Positions 8,332 through 16,793 of a stretch of DNA of 64,000 bases are shown here, in pieces. The DNA comes from Sphingosinicella sp. LHD-64 (lineage in GTDB: Bacteria; Pseudomonadota; Alphaproteobacteria; Sphingomonadales; Sphingomonadaceae), in assembly GCF_031157375.1 (NCBI RefSeq), contig NZ_JAVIFV010000001.1, forward strand, positions 1,116,001 to 1,180,000, in the 5' to 3' direction. The translations under genes were made by a program, and so were the position numbers. Positions within the stretch are counted from its first letter, which is position 1. Each line of letters begins with the position of its first letter. The notes beneath the pieces are model-generated. The model searched no databases. It was not told the DNA's origin and was given only the letters and a program-made list of their open reading frames with translations.

Positions 8332-9156
8332 CTAGAACCTCATACGGATCGGGACGGCGCGGCCGCCGCGGTCGACCATCACGGTCGCGTTGCCGCCCGA
8401 CTGGGCGATGATCGATTGCGCCTGCTCGGCCGAGACGACGCGCTGGCCGTTAACCGAGACGATGACGTCGCCGGGCTGGAGGCCGGCGGCGCGGAACGCC
8501 CGCCCGCCGTCGCCGCCCGGCGTGACGATGAGCCCGGTCACCCCGCTCTCGCCGACGCGCGGATCGAAGTTCAGCGGCACGGAAGCGGTGGGTGCCGCGT
8601 TGACGGTCGGCACCGGCTGAACCGGCGCATTGGACTGCGGGGGCGGGGCCGGCTGGGTCGGCTGACCGCCAGCGCCCGTCGGTACGGGCTGAGATTGATC
8701 GAGGAAGATCTGCTCGCGGGTGCCGGTGCGGTCGATGGTGACGCTGTCGAAGCCGACCTCGGCGAGGGTCACGCCCGGCATGATCTCCTCGCCGACCAGG
8801 AAGCTGCGCTGGCTGCCGTCGGGAAGCGCGATGATCGCCGAGCCGCGCCCGGTCGCCCGGTCCTCGCGCACGCCGAACAGCTGGAGGTTGAGCCCGGTCA
8901 CCACCGCGGGCGCGGTATCGGTCAGCCGGAAGAAGGGATCGAAATCGCCCAGCGCGCCAGCTGCCGGCGCCGCGGCGAGGGTGCTCGGCGGCTTCCAGTC
9001 GCCGATCGGGCCGACCGGCGTCACCAGTGCCCAGACCAGCCGCGCTGCTTGCACCGCCAGGAGCGCGAGCAGGATCAGCTCGAGCGCCGTGAAGACGGTG
9101 ACCCGGGGCAGCCGGGCAAGCAGCCGCTCCGCGCGCGGATTCACCTGCCAGCGCAT
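8332..9156 (-). CDS. gspC: Type II secretion protein C
   Basis: 274 residues: a short cytoplasmic N-terminus, one transmembrane helix (about 21-45), a homology-region domain (about 65-160) that meets the secretin N0 domain, a Pro/Gln-rich linker (about 165-195) and a C-terminal PDZ domain with GLQPGDVIVSVNGQ. GspC links the inner-membrane platform to GspD. It is the first gene of the operon; the 274 bases between it and gspO contain no gene and presumably hold the promoter, although I see no convincing -35/-10 pair. Confidence 0.93.
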   Translation of the reverse strand: MRWQVNPRAERLLARLPRVTVFTALELILLALLAVQAARLVWALVTPVGPIGDWKPPSTLAAAPAAGALGDFDPFFRLTDTAPAVVTGLNLQLFGVREDRATGRGSAIIALPDGSQRSFLVGEEIMPGVTLAEVGFDSVTIDRTGTREQIFLDQSQPVPTGAGGQPTQPAPPPQSNAPVQPVPTVNAAPTASVPLNFDPRVGESGVTGLIVTPGGDGGRAFRAAGLQPGDVIVSVNGQRVVSAEQAQSIIAQSGGNATVMVDRGGRAVPIRMRF

Positions 9157-9430
9157 GTAACGAACCGAGTCCCTCCCCGAACAAGCCAGAAGCGGCCACT
9201 ATGTCCGCCCTGTGACTCAAATAAGACAGCGCAGCGACGCCCCATCGCCTTGAAATGGATGCGGGAAACGCGCCCCTCTCACGCCCGGAGTCGTGCCGGC
9301 GGGACGTTCACAGCTTTTCGGAAGGGGCGCAAGGGGGAGGAAAAGGTCGGGGCGACGCCTCTAGGGGAAAAACGCCGCCCTCAAGCGTCAGCCGGTAGCA
9401 CAGGCAAGATGGACGGAGCCTGAATGCTGG

Positions 9431-10231
9431 CTACTGGATTCCGAAGAGCGGCCTCGTGGCCACGATCAGCCAGATCGGCCAGCCGGCCAGCGCCAGGAAA
9501 GTGCCGAGCGGCAACCGCGTCGTTGCCCCCACGGCTTCGCCCCGCGCCCGCATCAGCAACACCGACGCGAGTCCGATCAGCCCTGCGCCGAGCAGCACGA
9601 ACGGCAGGTGAAACGCGCCAACCCAGGCACCGAGGGCGCCGAACAGCTTGGGATCGCCGCCGCCCAGCCCCTCGCGCCCTCTGAGCGACCGGTAGCCGAG
9701 CGCGATCAGCGCGAGTCCGCCCCAGCCGATCGCCGCCCCGGCGAGTCGTTCGACCAAAAGCGGTCCCAGCCCCGTCCAAGCCACGACCAGTCCGAGCGGG
9801 ATCAGCGGCAGCGTCAGCCGGTCGGGCAACCAGTGATGCTCGAGGTCGAGCAGGGCGACGAGCAGCAGCCACCAGCCGAGCAGGGCACTGACCAGTCCGA
9901 GCGGCAGCGAGTGGGCCAGGAAGGAGACGACACCGATCAGCGCCGCCGCCAGCTCCACGGCGAGATGCCGGGGATCGATCCGCGCCGCGCAGCGCCGGCA
10001 ACGCCCGCGTGCAAGCAGATAGGACAGGACCGGCACGAGCTCGGCCGGCCCCAGCGCCGCATCGCAGGCGTCGCAATGCGACCGCCCGGTCATCGCGCCG
10101 CGCCCCTGCGGCCAGCGGATCAGGATGGTGGCGAGAAAGCTCCCGGCAATCGCGCCGAGCACAAGCCCCGCCGCGCCGCGTACCAGCGGATCGGCGGCCC
10201 ACGGTCCCAAGTCTGCGAAAAACCCCGCCAC
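9431..10231 (-). CDS. gspO: Prepilin peptidase / N-methyltransferase
   Basis: 266 residues, polytopic. Near the N-terminus the cytoplasmic loop has the paired CDAC and CRRC cysteines that bind zinc. The two catalytic aspartates of the type IV prepilin peptidase family appear as DLEHHWLPD and GGGDPKLF. It would cleave the GG/F site of GspG on the cytoplasmic face and methylate the new N-terminus. The start is GTG at 10231. It is upstream of gspC on the same strand but separated by 274 bases, so it may have its own promoter. Confidence 0.93.
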   Translation of the reverse strand: MAGFFADLGPWAADPLVRGAAGLVLGAIAGSFLATILIRWPQGRGAMTGRSHCDACDAALGPAELVPVLSYLLARGRCRRCAARIDPRHLAVELAAALIGVVSFLAHSLPLGLVSALLGWWLLLVALLDLEHHWLPDRLTLPLIPLGLVVAWTGLGPLLVERLAGAAIGWGGLALIALGYRSLRGREGLGGGDPKLFGALGAWVGAFHLPFVLLGAGLIGLASVLLMRARGEAVGATTRLPLGTFLALAGWPIWLIVATRPLFGIQ

Positions 10232-10275
10232 GACCCCCGCTTAGAAGGGGCCGGGGCGGGGTTCAACGTTCCAGC

Positions 10276-10302
10276 CGTCATCCCGTCGCAGGCGGGATGA
10301 CG
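10276..10302. repeat. Short palindromic repeat (compact REP form)
   Basis: Arms CGTCATCCCG and CGGGATGACG around a seven-base loop. The arms match the outer ends of the longer REP-like units elsewhere in the window, so this looks like a deletion form of the same element. It sits between two co-directional genes, gspO and the TPR gene. Confidence 0.7.
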
Positions 10303-10309
10303 AGTGAAT

Positions 10310-10678
10310 TCAGTTCCGCACCTGCGCGGTCTCGTACCGTGCCAGCGCCTCACGGGCGAGGTCCCGGGTCGAGACCCAGCGGCCGCCGATCGTCTCGACC
10401 TGGCTGTGCCGGTTCGACGCGAGCGCCGCCCGCCAGGCGGTCAGCGCCTCGCTGGTGCGGCCGGTCTGCATGTAGACGGCGCCGAGGTTGATCAGCCGGG
10501 CCGGATCGTCCGCCTCAAGCTGCGAGGTCCTGAGCAGCGCCTCGGCCCGGTTCCAGTCGCCCCGGTCGATCGCCGCGACGGCCAGGCTGCCGCGCGGAAA
10601 TCCCTCCTCGACCGCCTGGGCGGACGCCGCCGCCGGCACCATGGCCAGCGCCGCGGCGAGAACTGCAAATCCCTTCAT
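10310..10678 (-). CDS. Small exported TPR-containing protein
   Basis: 122 residues. The ATG at 10678 is preceded by a strong GGAGG; a signal peptide follows (hydrophobic to about residue 20, cleavage near ASA-Q). The mature part contains one or two TPR-like helical hairpins with the pattern RLINLGAVYMQTGRTSEAL. A periplasmic scaffold role is plausible but the partner is unknown. A longer frame upstream of the chosen start lacks a ribosome site and overlaps the predicted promoter. Confidence 0.75.
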   Translation of the reverse strand: MKGFAVLAAALAMVPAAASAQAVEEGFPRGSLAVAAIDRGDWNRAEALLRTSQLEADDPARLINLGAVYMQTGRTSEALTAWRAALASNRHSQVETIGGRWVSTRDLAREALARYETAQVRN

Positions 10679-10713
10679 GTCACCCTCCAATCCCGAATTC
10701 TTGCTTGCCCGGA

Positions 10714-10742
10714 AAATTACAGTTCCGTGACTCTTGGCGCAA
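10714..10742 (-). promoter_or_regulatory. Candidate promoter of the TPR gene
   Basis: On the minus strand TTGCGC (10742-10737) is followed after exactly 17 bases by TAATTT (10719-10714), about 35 bases before the start codon. The surrounding 150 bases are visibly AT-richer than the genes. Confidence 0.4.
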
Positions 10743-10864
10743 ACTTTTATGACGATTTCGGGTTGCAAAGATGACAATCATGTTTCGCAGTTGTTACGTT
10801 TGCACGCACGACGACGCATCACCCGCCGCGCCGACGAGCTGAAATTGCTAGATTCTGTAGTTGT

Positions 10865-11707
10865 TTAGCTCTGAACGACGCTTAAGATTCGCTGCGCCTG
10901 CACGAGATGCGGGCGATCGATCATCCTGCCGTCGAGCGACAGCGCCCCGGCGCCGGGATTGGCTGCGAACGCAGCGACGACCGACTCGGCATGGGCGATC
11001 TCGGCCGCGCTGGGGGTGAAAGCGGCGTTGATCACCTCGACCTGTGCTGGGTGAATCGCCATCATGCCGGTGAAGCCGTCCCGCCGCGCCCGCGCCGCAT
11101 AGGCGGCGAGGCCCTCCAAATCCTTGAACGCCGGGTAGACCGTCTCGATCGGCGCCACATTGGCCGCCGCCGCGCCGAACAGCGTGAGCGAACGGGCGAC
11201 TTCATAGGGCGGCGTGAAACGCCCGTCCGGTTCCCGGCTCGTTGCCGCGCCGATCGCCGCCGGCAGGTCCTCTGCTCCCCAGGTCAGCGCCGCCAGCCGC
11301 TTCGCCCCGCCATAGGAACCGAGCCCGAAGATCGCCGCCGGCGTCTCGGTCGCGATCGCCATCACCTTGGCGGTCGCATCGCCGCGCTCGGTCAGCCGCC
11401 GCGCCAGCTCGGCCACGCTCGCCCCGCCTTCCGACTTGGGCAGCACGATCCCGTCGGGTCGCCCGGAAAGGATGGCGTCGAGGTCCTTCTCATTCCCCGC
11501 GCCGTCGAGCGGATTCACCCGCACCCAGAGGTTCGCCGCCGGATGCGCGGCGAGGAAAGCCGCGACCGCCAGTCGCGCTTCCGGCTTCGCCGCCGGCGCC
11601 ACCGCATCCTCGAGGTCGAGGATCAGCGCGTCGGCGCCGAGACCCAGCGCCTTTTCCATCCGGTCCGGCCGGTCGCCGGGCACGAAGAGCATCGATCGCA
11701 GCTTCAT
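10865..11707 (-). CDS. CitE/HpcH-family acyl-CoA lyase, likely 3-hydroxyacyl-CoA lyase of leucine catabolism
   Basis: 280 residues, a TIM-barrel of the CitE/HpcH family. Visible motifs are LFVPGDRPDRM at the N-terminus, LILDLEDAV, VRVNPLDG, GIVLPKSE and ATETPAAIFGL carrying the conserved metal-ligand acidic residues, and IHPAQVEVIN near the C-terminus. Family members cleave citryl-, malyl-, citramalyl- or HMG-type CoA esters. It is the last gene of a leucine degradation cluster that has no recognisable HMG-CoA lyase of the usual type. The Mycobacterium tuberculosis homologue Rv2498c, also next to a MaoC and methylcrotonyl-CoA carboxylase genes, is known to act in leucine catabolism. I infer the same role here; citramalyl-CoA or malyl-CoA lyase activity remains possible. 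Confidence 0.8.
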   Translation of the reverse strand: MKLRSMLFVPGDRPDRMEKALGLGADALILDLEDAVAPAAKPEARLAVAAFLAAHPAANLWVRVNPLDGAGNEKDLDAILSGRPDGIVLPKSEGGASVAELARRLTERGDATAKVMAIATETPAAIFGLGSYGGAKRLAALTWGAEDLPAAIGAATSREPDGRFTPPYEVARSLTLFGAAAANVAPIETVYPAFKDLEGLAAYAARARRDGFTGMMAIHPAQVEVINAAFTPSAAEIAHAESVVAAFAANPGAGALSLDGRMIDRPHLVQAQRILSVVQS

Positions 11708-11763
11708 GGCCGCGCACCCTCCATGCAGCGCGCCCCGAGGGCAAGCCGATTCTGCCAGGCTCG

Positions 11764-12297
11764 CTAGAAGCGCCCGCGGAACACGAAGTCGCGCGCCTCG
11801 CCCGCATTGCGATGGCAGGCCGCGCACCAGCCGGAATGGCCGGGCGGGACGAGATGGCTGCGGTCGGTGCGGTAGCGCACATATTCCCATTCGCCGCTGC
11901 GCACGTCGCCATAGGCGGCGCCGAACCCTTCGCCGCGCCGCATCACGTCGATCTGGAAGAGCTCGCCGGCCCGCGGCTGCCCCTCGGCGTACCGCCACTC
12001 CGCGACGAACACGGAGCCATAGGGATAGGGCAGGTTGGCGCGGTCGGTCACCGAAGCCGCCTGTTCGTTCGCATAGACGACCAGAACCTGCGCCGCGTTC
12101 ACCGGCGTGGTGCGCAGACGGGTAAAGCTGGTGCGGTAGTCGGCCGGCAGCCCGACCCGATCCTCGGTCGGCCCGATCTTGGGTTCCCCACCCTCGTTCA
12201 TGTCCTGGGCGCCGAGCCCGGCGAACAGCAACAGGGCGATCCCCGCCCGCCTCAGCCGGGCTGGCGCTGCATCAGCGCGGTGCGCTCCATCACGCAT
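11764..12297 (-). CDS. Cytochrome P460 family c-type heme protein
   Basis: 177 residues with an N-terminal basic region and hydrophobic stretch (about 17-31) acting as signal or anchor. The body shows the P460 pattern (LPADYRTSF, VYANEQAA, YPYGSVFVAEW) and ends with a c-type heme site, CAACH, near residue 160. Family members bind heme in the periplasm and some oxidise hydroxylamine or bind NO; whether this one has the cross-linking lysine cannot be judged. The start is uncertain: the ATG at 12297 overlaps the maoC end by 46 bases, and no ATG, GTG or TTG lies closer to the hydrophobic stretch. Its presence inside a leucine operon is unexplained. Confidence 0.75.
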   Translation of the reverse strand: MRDGAHRADAAPARLRRAGIALLLFAGLGAQDMNEGGEPKIGPTEDRVGLPADYRTSFTRLRTTPVNAAQVLVVYANEQAASVTDRANLPYPYGSVFVAEWRYAEGQPRAGELFQIDVMRRGEGFGAAYGDVRSGEWEYVRYRTDRSHLVPPGHSGWCAACHRNAGEARDFVFRGRF

Positions 12298-12704
12298 ATC
12301 AGTTCGTCCCGCTGGTTGAACATGCGATGCTCGAAGGTGACGATGCCCGCGTCCGGCCGCGAATTGGAGTCCTTGAGCGCAACCACCTCGGTCTCGGCGC
12401 GCAGCGTGTCGCCGATGAAGACCGGCTTGGGCATCCGTACCTTGTCGTAGCCCAGATTTGCGACGAGCGTCCCCAACGTGGTGTCGCCGACCGACAGGCC
12501 GACGAGCAAGGCGAAGGTGAAGGTGCCATTGACGACGATCCTCCCGAACTCGGTCGCCTCGGCATAGGTCTCGTCGAGATGGAGCGGCTGCGGATTGTGG
12601 GTGAGCGTCGAGATCAGCAGGTTGTCCGTTTCGGTGACGGTCCGGTGCGGCTGGTGGCGGAGCGTGTCACCCAGCGTCCACTGCTCGTAATAGCGGCCGG
12701 GCAC
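12252..12704 (-). CDS. MaoC-family hydratase
   Basis: 150 residues with a single hot-dog fold of the MaoC type. The motif NPQPLHLDETYA holds the Asp/His pair used by R-specific enoyl-CoA hydratases, followed by FGRIVVNGTFTFALLVGL. The start is GTG at 12704, just after a REP-like repeat. Placed between methylcrotonyl-CoA carboxylase and a CitE-type lyase, it is a good candidate for the hydration of 3-methylglutaconyl-CoA, replacing the crotonase-type LiuC. This is inferred from gene order, not from substrate-specific residues. Confidence 0.8.
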   Translation of the reverse strand: MPGRYYEQWTLGDTLRHQPHRTVTETDNLLISTLTHNPQPLHLDETYAEATEFGRIVVNGTFTFALLVGLSVGDTTLGTLVANLGYDKVRMPKPVFIGDTLRAETEVVALKDSNSRPDAGIVTFEHRMFNQRDELICVMERTALMQRQPG

Positions 12705-12716
12705 GACGGTTACACC

Positions 12717-12800
12717 GTCGCCCCGGCGAACGCCGGGGTCTCGTGGAGAAGGGCCGCGACGTTTTGACCTGAGAGCCCGGCCTTCGCCGGGATGACGAGA
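12717..12800. repeat. REP-like palindromic repeat
   Basis: Starts CGTCGCCCCGGCGAACGCC and ends CCTTCGCCGGGATGACGAG, the same arms as the copies at 3324, 17990 and 23984. It fills the gap between mccA and maoC and could affect transcript stability within the cluster. Confidence 0.85.
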
Positions 12801-12807
12801 AATGCCA

Positions 12808-14712
12808 TCACCCGCCCTCCTTCTCGATCCGCACCAGTAGCGCGCCTTCGCTCACCTGTGCGCCGGCCTCGGCATTGAGCTCCGCCACCTTGCCATCGAA
12901 CGGCGCGGCGAGGCTATGCTCCATCTTCATCGCCTCGAGCGTCAGCAGCTTCTGCCCCTTGGTCACGACATTCCCCGCCGCCACCTCCAGCGCGATGATC
13001 TTGCCAGGCATGGGGGAGACGATCGCGCCGTCGCCGGCCGCGGCGCCACCTTCGGCGCGGGACGGGCCATAGCCGAGCCGGAACGTCTGCCCGCGCTCAG
13101 TGAGGATCAGGTGCGGGATGTCGCCACCAACCCGCTGCCAATGATACCCGACGCCCTCGATCGCCCGGTCGATGCGCCCGCTCAATCGACAACCATTTAG
13201 CGAGAAATCGACCACCGTCTGCGGATCGGCATTGAGTCGAAAGCCCCAGGGGCCAGGCTGAATGAGATCGGGATCGGCCCACTCCCGCAGCGCCTTGCGG
13301 TCTTTCTCGCCGGCAGCCGCCGCATCGAGCACCGCCTGCGACGGCTCCGCCAACGGCATCAGCTCATCGCCGCTACGTGCGATCAGGCCGGTATCTACGT
13401 CTCCCATTCGAAAGGCCTCCGCTTCGAGGCATTCGTAGAGGAAGCCACCATTGGTCTTCACCGGCGCAACGTGACTACCGGCCAAGGCGCCGAGCAACCG
13501 CTCCCGCGCGGCCTCGCGGTCATGGCCCCAGGCGATCAGCTTGGCGATCATCGGGTCGTAGAAGGGAGAGATGCGGTCTCCCTGCTCCACGCCCGTGTCG
13601 ATCCGCGCCCGATCGTCCAGCAGGAACTGCTCGAGCGTTCCCGTGGAGGGCAGAAAGCCGCTGGCCGGATCCTCGGCATAAAGCCGCGCCTCCATCGCCC
13701 AGCCGTCGATCGACAGCTCCTCCTGACGCTTCGGCACGGGCTCCCCGCTCGCCACGCGAAGCTGCCATTCGACCAGGTCCTGCCCGGTGATCTCCTCCGT
13801 CACCGGATGCTCGACCTGGAGGCGCGTGTTCATTTCCATGAACCACACCCGATCGCCGCGTAGGCCCTCGCTGGCGTCGGCGATGAACTCGATCGTCCCC
13901 GCACCGACATAGTCCACCGCCTTCGCTGCGCGTACCGCTGCACCGCAGACAACCTCGCGCAGCGCCCAGTCGAAACCCGGTGCCGGCGCCTCCTCGATCA
14001 CCTTTTGGTGACGGCGCTGGAGCGAGCAATCGCGCTCGAACAGGTGGACGACGTTACCGTGCGTGTCGCCGAACACCTGCACTTCGATATGGCGCGGACG
14101 CAGGATATATTTCTCGATCAGCACCCGGTCGTCGCCGAACGAGGACGCCGCCTCGCGTTTGCACGAGAGAAGCGCGTCGGCGAAGTCCCTCGCCGCATCG
14201 ACCCGCCGCATCCCCTTGCCGCCGCCGCCCGCGACCGCCTTGATCAGCACCGGATAGACGATCGCGTCCGCCTCCGCCTTGAGGCGTGCCGGGTCCTGAT
14301 TCTCGCCGAGATAGCCCGGCGTCACCGGCACGCCGGCATCCGCCATCAATTTCTTCGCCGCGTCCTTGAGGCCCATGGCGGTGATCGAGGCCGGCTTCGG
14401 CCCCACCCAGATCAGCCCGGCGTCGATGACGGCCTGCGCGAAGGCCGCATTTTCGCTCAGGAAGCCGTAACCCGGATGGATCGCTTCAGCGCCAGTGGCC
14501 TTGGCCGCTACAATAATCTTCTCCCCGACGAGATAGCTTTCCCGTGCCGGCGAGGGTCCGATATGCACCGCTTCGTCCGCTTCGCGCACATGCAGCGCCT
14601 TGGCGTCGGCATCGGAATAGACCGCCACAGTCCGGATCCCGAGTCGCCGCGCGGTGCGGATCACCCGGCAGGCAATCTCGCCCCGGTTGGCGATGAGCAG
14701 GGATGTCAGCAT
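12808..14712 (-). CDS. mccA: Methylcrotonyl-CoA carboxylase, biotin-containing alpha subunit
   Basis: 634 residues in the order biotin carboxylase (about 1-450, with GGGGKGMRRV as the ATP-binding loop and EMNTRLQVEHPVTE), a linker/BT domain, and a C-terminal biotinyl domain in which EAMKMEH places the biotinylated lysine at 596. The single-chain architecture is shared by methylcrotonyl-, propionyl- and acetyl-CoA carboxylase alpha subunits. The neighbouring isovaleryl-CoA dehydrogenase and MccB-type carboxyltransferase make methylcrotonyl-CoA the likely substrate. It works with the product of mccB in leucine degradation. Confidence 0.92.
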   Translation of the reverse strand: MLTSLLIANRGEIACRVIRTARRLGIRTVAVYSDADAKALHVREADEAVHIGPSPARESYLVGEKIIVAAKATGAEAIHPGYGFLSENAAFAQAVIDAGLIWVGPKPASITAMGLKDAAKKLMADAGVPVTPGYLGENQDPARLKAEADAIVYPVLIKAVAGGGGKGMRRVDAARDFADALLSCKREAASSFGDDRVLIEKYILRPRHIEVQVFGDTHGNVVHLFERDCSLQRRHQKVIEEAPAPGFDWALREVVCGAAVRAAKAVDYVGAGTIEFIADASEGLRGDRVWFMEMNTRLQVEHPVTEEITGQDLVEWQLRVASGEPVPKRQEELSIDGWAMEARLYAEDPASGFLPSTGTLEQFLLDDRARIDTGVEQGDRISPFYDPMIAKLIAWGHDREAARERLLGALAGSHVAPVKTNGGFLYECLEAEAFRMGDVDTGLIARSGDELMPLAEPSQAVLDAAAAGEKDRKALREWADPDLIQPGPWGFRLNADPQTVVDFSLNGCRLSGRIDRAIEGVGYHWQRVGGDIPHLILTERGQTFRLGYGPSRAEGGAAAGDGAIVSPMPGKIIALEVAAGNVVTKGQKLLTLEAMKMEHSLAAPFDGKVAELNAEAGAQVSEGALLVRIEKEGG

Positions 14713-14734
14713 GACGCCGTCCGCGACCGATCGA

Positions 14735-15187
14735 TCATTCCCCGCACCCTTCCGTCCTTTGCGTCCAGGTCACGTTCTGCACCTTCCAGGCGCCATTCTC
14801 GCGGACCAGATCGAAATGGTTGACCCCGCAGTGCCGGCGCCGGCCGTCCACCAGGAAGTCATACTGTCCCCACACCATCGCGATGTCGCCATCGATCCGG
14901 ACGAGCGGATCGGGCATCCGCTCCTCCAGCCGCTCGGCGCCTGGGCGGATGCCGCCGGCGAAGTCGGCCCAACTCATCCGGCGAAAGCTGCGCGTGCCGT
15001 CCGGCCGCTCGACGACCACCGCCGCCGCGCCATCGCCGCGCACCTGGGCCAGGATCGCCTGCCCGTCACGCGCGGTGAGCCCGGCGAACATCGCATCGAT
15101 CGGCGCCATCACCGCGGCTTCGTCGCTCTGGGCGACAGCCGCCGCCGGAGCGACAAACAGAGCGAGTGCAAAAAGCAAAGACCGCAT
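14735..15187 (-). CDS. Exported NTF2-like/SnoaL-like protein
   Basis: 150 residues with a signal peptide (cleavage after AVAQ, about residue 20) and an NTF2-like cone fold (DEAAVMAPIDAMFAGLTARD at the first helix, and the terminal strand WKVQNVTWT). Such proteins are often called DUF4440 or SnoaL-like. AGGAGG precedes the ATG at 15187 at good spacing. It is inserted between the two carboxylase subunit genes. No catalytic assignment can be made; a periplasmic protein in this operon is unexpected. Confidence 0.75.
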   Translation of the reverse strand: MRSLLFALALFVAPAAAVAQSDEAAVMAPIDAMFAGLTARDGQAILAQVRGDGAAAVVVERPDGTRSFRRMSWADFAGGIRPGAERLEERMPDPLVRIDGDIAMVWGQYDFLVDGRRRHCGVNHFDLVRENGAWKVQNVTWTQRTEGCGE

Positions 15188-15197
15188 TGTCGTCCTC

Positions 15198-16793
15198 CTA
15201 CATCCTGAACACGCCGAACTTCGCCCGCTCCGGAATAGGCGCATTCAAAGTCGCGGAGAAAGCCAGCCCCAGCACATCCCGCGTCTGGGCCGGATCGATG
15301 ATGCCGTCGTCCCACAGCCGCGCGGTGGCGTGATAGGGATTGCCCTCGTCCTCGTAGCGCTGACGGACCGGGGCCTTGAACGCCTCGGCCTGCTCCGGCG
15401 TCCAGCTGTCGGCATCCTTGTGCACCGTCGCCAGCACGCTGGCCGCCTGCTCGCCGCCCATCACGCTGATCCGGCTGTTCGGCCAGGTGAACAGGAACCG
15501 CGGCGAATAGGCCCGCCCGCACATGCCGTAATTGCCGGCGCCGAAGCTGCCGCCGATCAGGACGGTGATCTTCGGCACGCTCGCCGTCGCCACCGCGGTC
15601 ACCAGCTTGGCGCCGTTCTTGGCGATCCCCTCCGCCTCATACTTCCCGCCGACCATGAAGCCCGAGATGTTCTGGAGGAACAGCAGGGGCACGCGGCGCT
15701 GGCACGCCAGCTCGATGAAATGCGCGCCCTTCAGTGCGCTTTCCGAAAACAGGATGCCGTTGTTCGCCAGGATCGCGACCGGGATGCCCCAGATGCGCGC
15801 GAAGCCGCAGACGAGCGTGCTCCCGTAGAGCGGCTTGAACTCGTGAAATTCGCTGCCGTCGACGATCCGCGCGATGATCTCGTGCACATCGTAGGGCGTG
15901 CGGACGTCATCCGGGATCACCCCGTACAGCCCTTCGGGATCGAGCTTCGGCGCCACCGGCTCGGCGAGGTCGATGTCGACCTCCTTCACCGTGTTCAGCC
16001 GCGCCACGATGTCGCGCACGATGCTGAGCGCATGCTCGTCATTCTCGGCGAGATGATCGACCACGCCGCTCTTGCGTGCATGCAGGTCGCCGCCGCCCAG
16101 ATCCTCGGCCGAAATCACCTCGCCCGTCGCCGCCTTCACCAGCGGCGGGCCGCCAAGGAAGATCGTGCCCTGATTGCGGACGATCACCGTCTCGTCGCTC
16201 ATCGCCGGCACATAGGCGCCGCCCGCGGTGCAGCTCCCCATCACGCAGGCGATCTGCGCCAGCCCCGCGGCCGACATCTGCGCCTGGTTGTAGAAGATGC
16301 GCCCGAAATGCTCGCGGTCGGGGAAGACTTCGGCCTGGTGCGGCAGGTTCGCGCCGCCCGAGTCGACGAGATAGGCCGACGGCAGCCGGTTCTGCAGCGC
16401 AATCTCCTGCGCACGCAGATGCTTCTTCACCGTCATCGGATAATAGGTGCCGCCCTTCACCGTCGCGTCGTTGCAGACGATCATCGTCTCGCGCCCCGAC
16501 ACCCGGCCGATCCCGGCGATCATCCCGGCCGCCGGCACTTCGCCGCCATAGAGGTCGCAGGCCGCCAGCTGCCCGATCTCGAGAAAGGGCGAACCCGGAT
16601 CGAGCAGCCGCTCCACCCGTTCACGCGGCAGCAGCTTGCCCCGGCTCACATGCCGCTCGCGAGACTTCTCGTTCCCGCCCAGCGCCGTCTCGGCGACCCT
16701 GGCGCGCAGCTCTTCCGCAAGCCCCCGATTGTGCGCGGCGTAGGCGCGGAAGGTCTCGCCGTTTTCGTCCAGCTTCGACGTGAGCTGGGTCAC
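15198..16793 (-). CDS. mccB: Methylcrotonyl-CoA carboxylase, carboxyltransferase beta subunit
   Basis: 531 residues, the usual MccB length. Two crotonase-like carboxyltransferase halves are visible: the acyl-CoA side ([27 protein letters not shown]) and the carboxybiotin side ([27 protein letters not shown]). The NYGMCGRAY signature favours methylcrotonyl- over propionyl-CoA carboxylase. The GTG start at 16793 overlaps the stop of the isovaleryl-CoA dehydrogenase gene as GTGA; the open frame upstream of it is only a shadow of that gene. Confidence 0.94.
   Translation of the reverse strand: MTQLTSKLDENGETFRAYAAHNRGLAEELRARVAETALGGNEKSRERHVSRGKLLPRERVERLLDPGSPFLEIGQLAACDLYGGEVPAAGMIAGIGRVSGRETMIVCNDATVKGGTYYPMTVKKHLRAQEIALQNRLPSAYLVDSGGANLPHQAEVFPDREHFGRIFYNQAQMSAAGLAQIACVMGSCTAGGAYVPAMSDETVIVRNQGTIFLGGPPLVKAATGEVISAEDLGGGDLHARKSGVVDHLAENDEHALSIVRDIVARLNTVKEVDIDLAEPVAPKLDPEGLYGVIPDDVRTPYDVHEIIARIVDGSEFHEFKPLYGSTLVCGFARIWGIPVAILANNGILFSESALKGAHFIELACQRRVPLLFLQNISGFMVGGKYEAEGIAKNGAKLVTAVATASVPKITVLIGGSFGAGNYGMCGRAYSPRFLFTWPNSRISVMGGEQAASVLATVHKDADSWTPEQAEAFKAPVRQRYEDEGNPYHATARLWDDGIIDPAQTRDVLGLAFSATLNAPIPERAKFGVFRM

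Noticed and set aside
5955-8411. 818-codon open frame on the plus strand
   Set aside because: Antisense to gspE/gspD; Arg/His/Asp-rich with no domain, the usual mirror of a high-GC gene.
9157-9430. Possible small gene between gspC and gspO
   Set aside because: No frame with a ribosome site or sphingomonad-like codon use.
12717-12800. REP-like unit between mccA and maoC as an operon terminator
   Set aside because: No T-run follows and the genes on both sides belong to one pathway.
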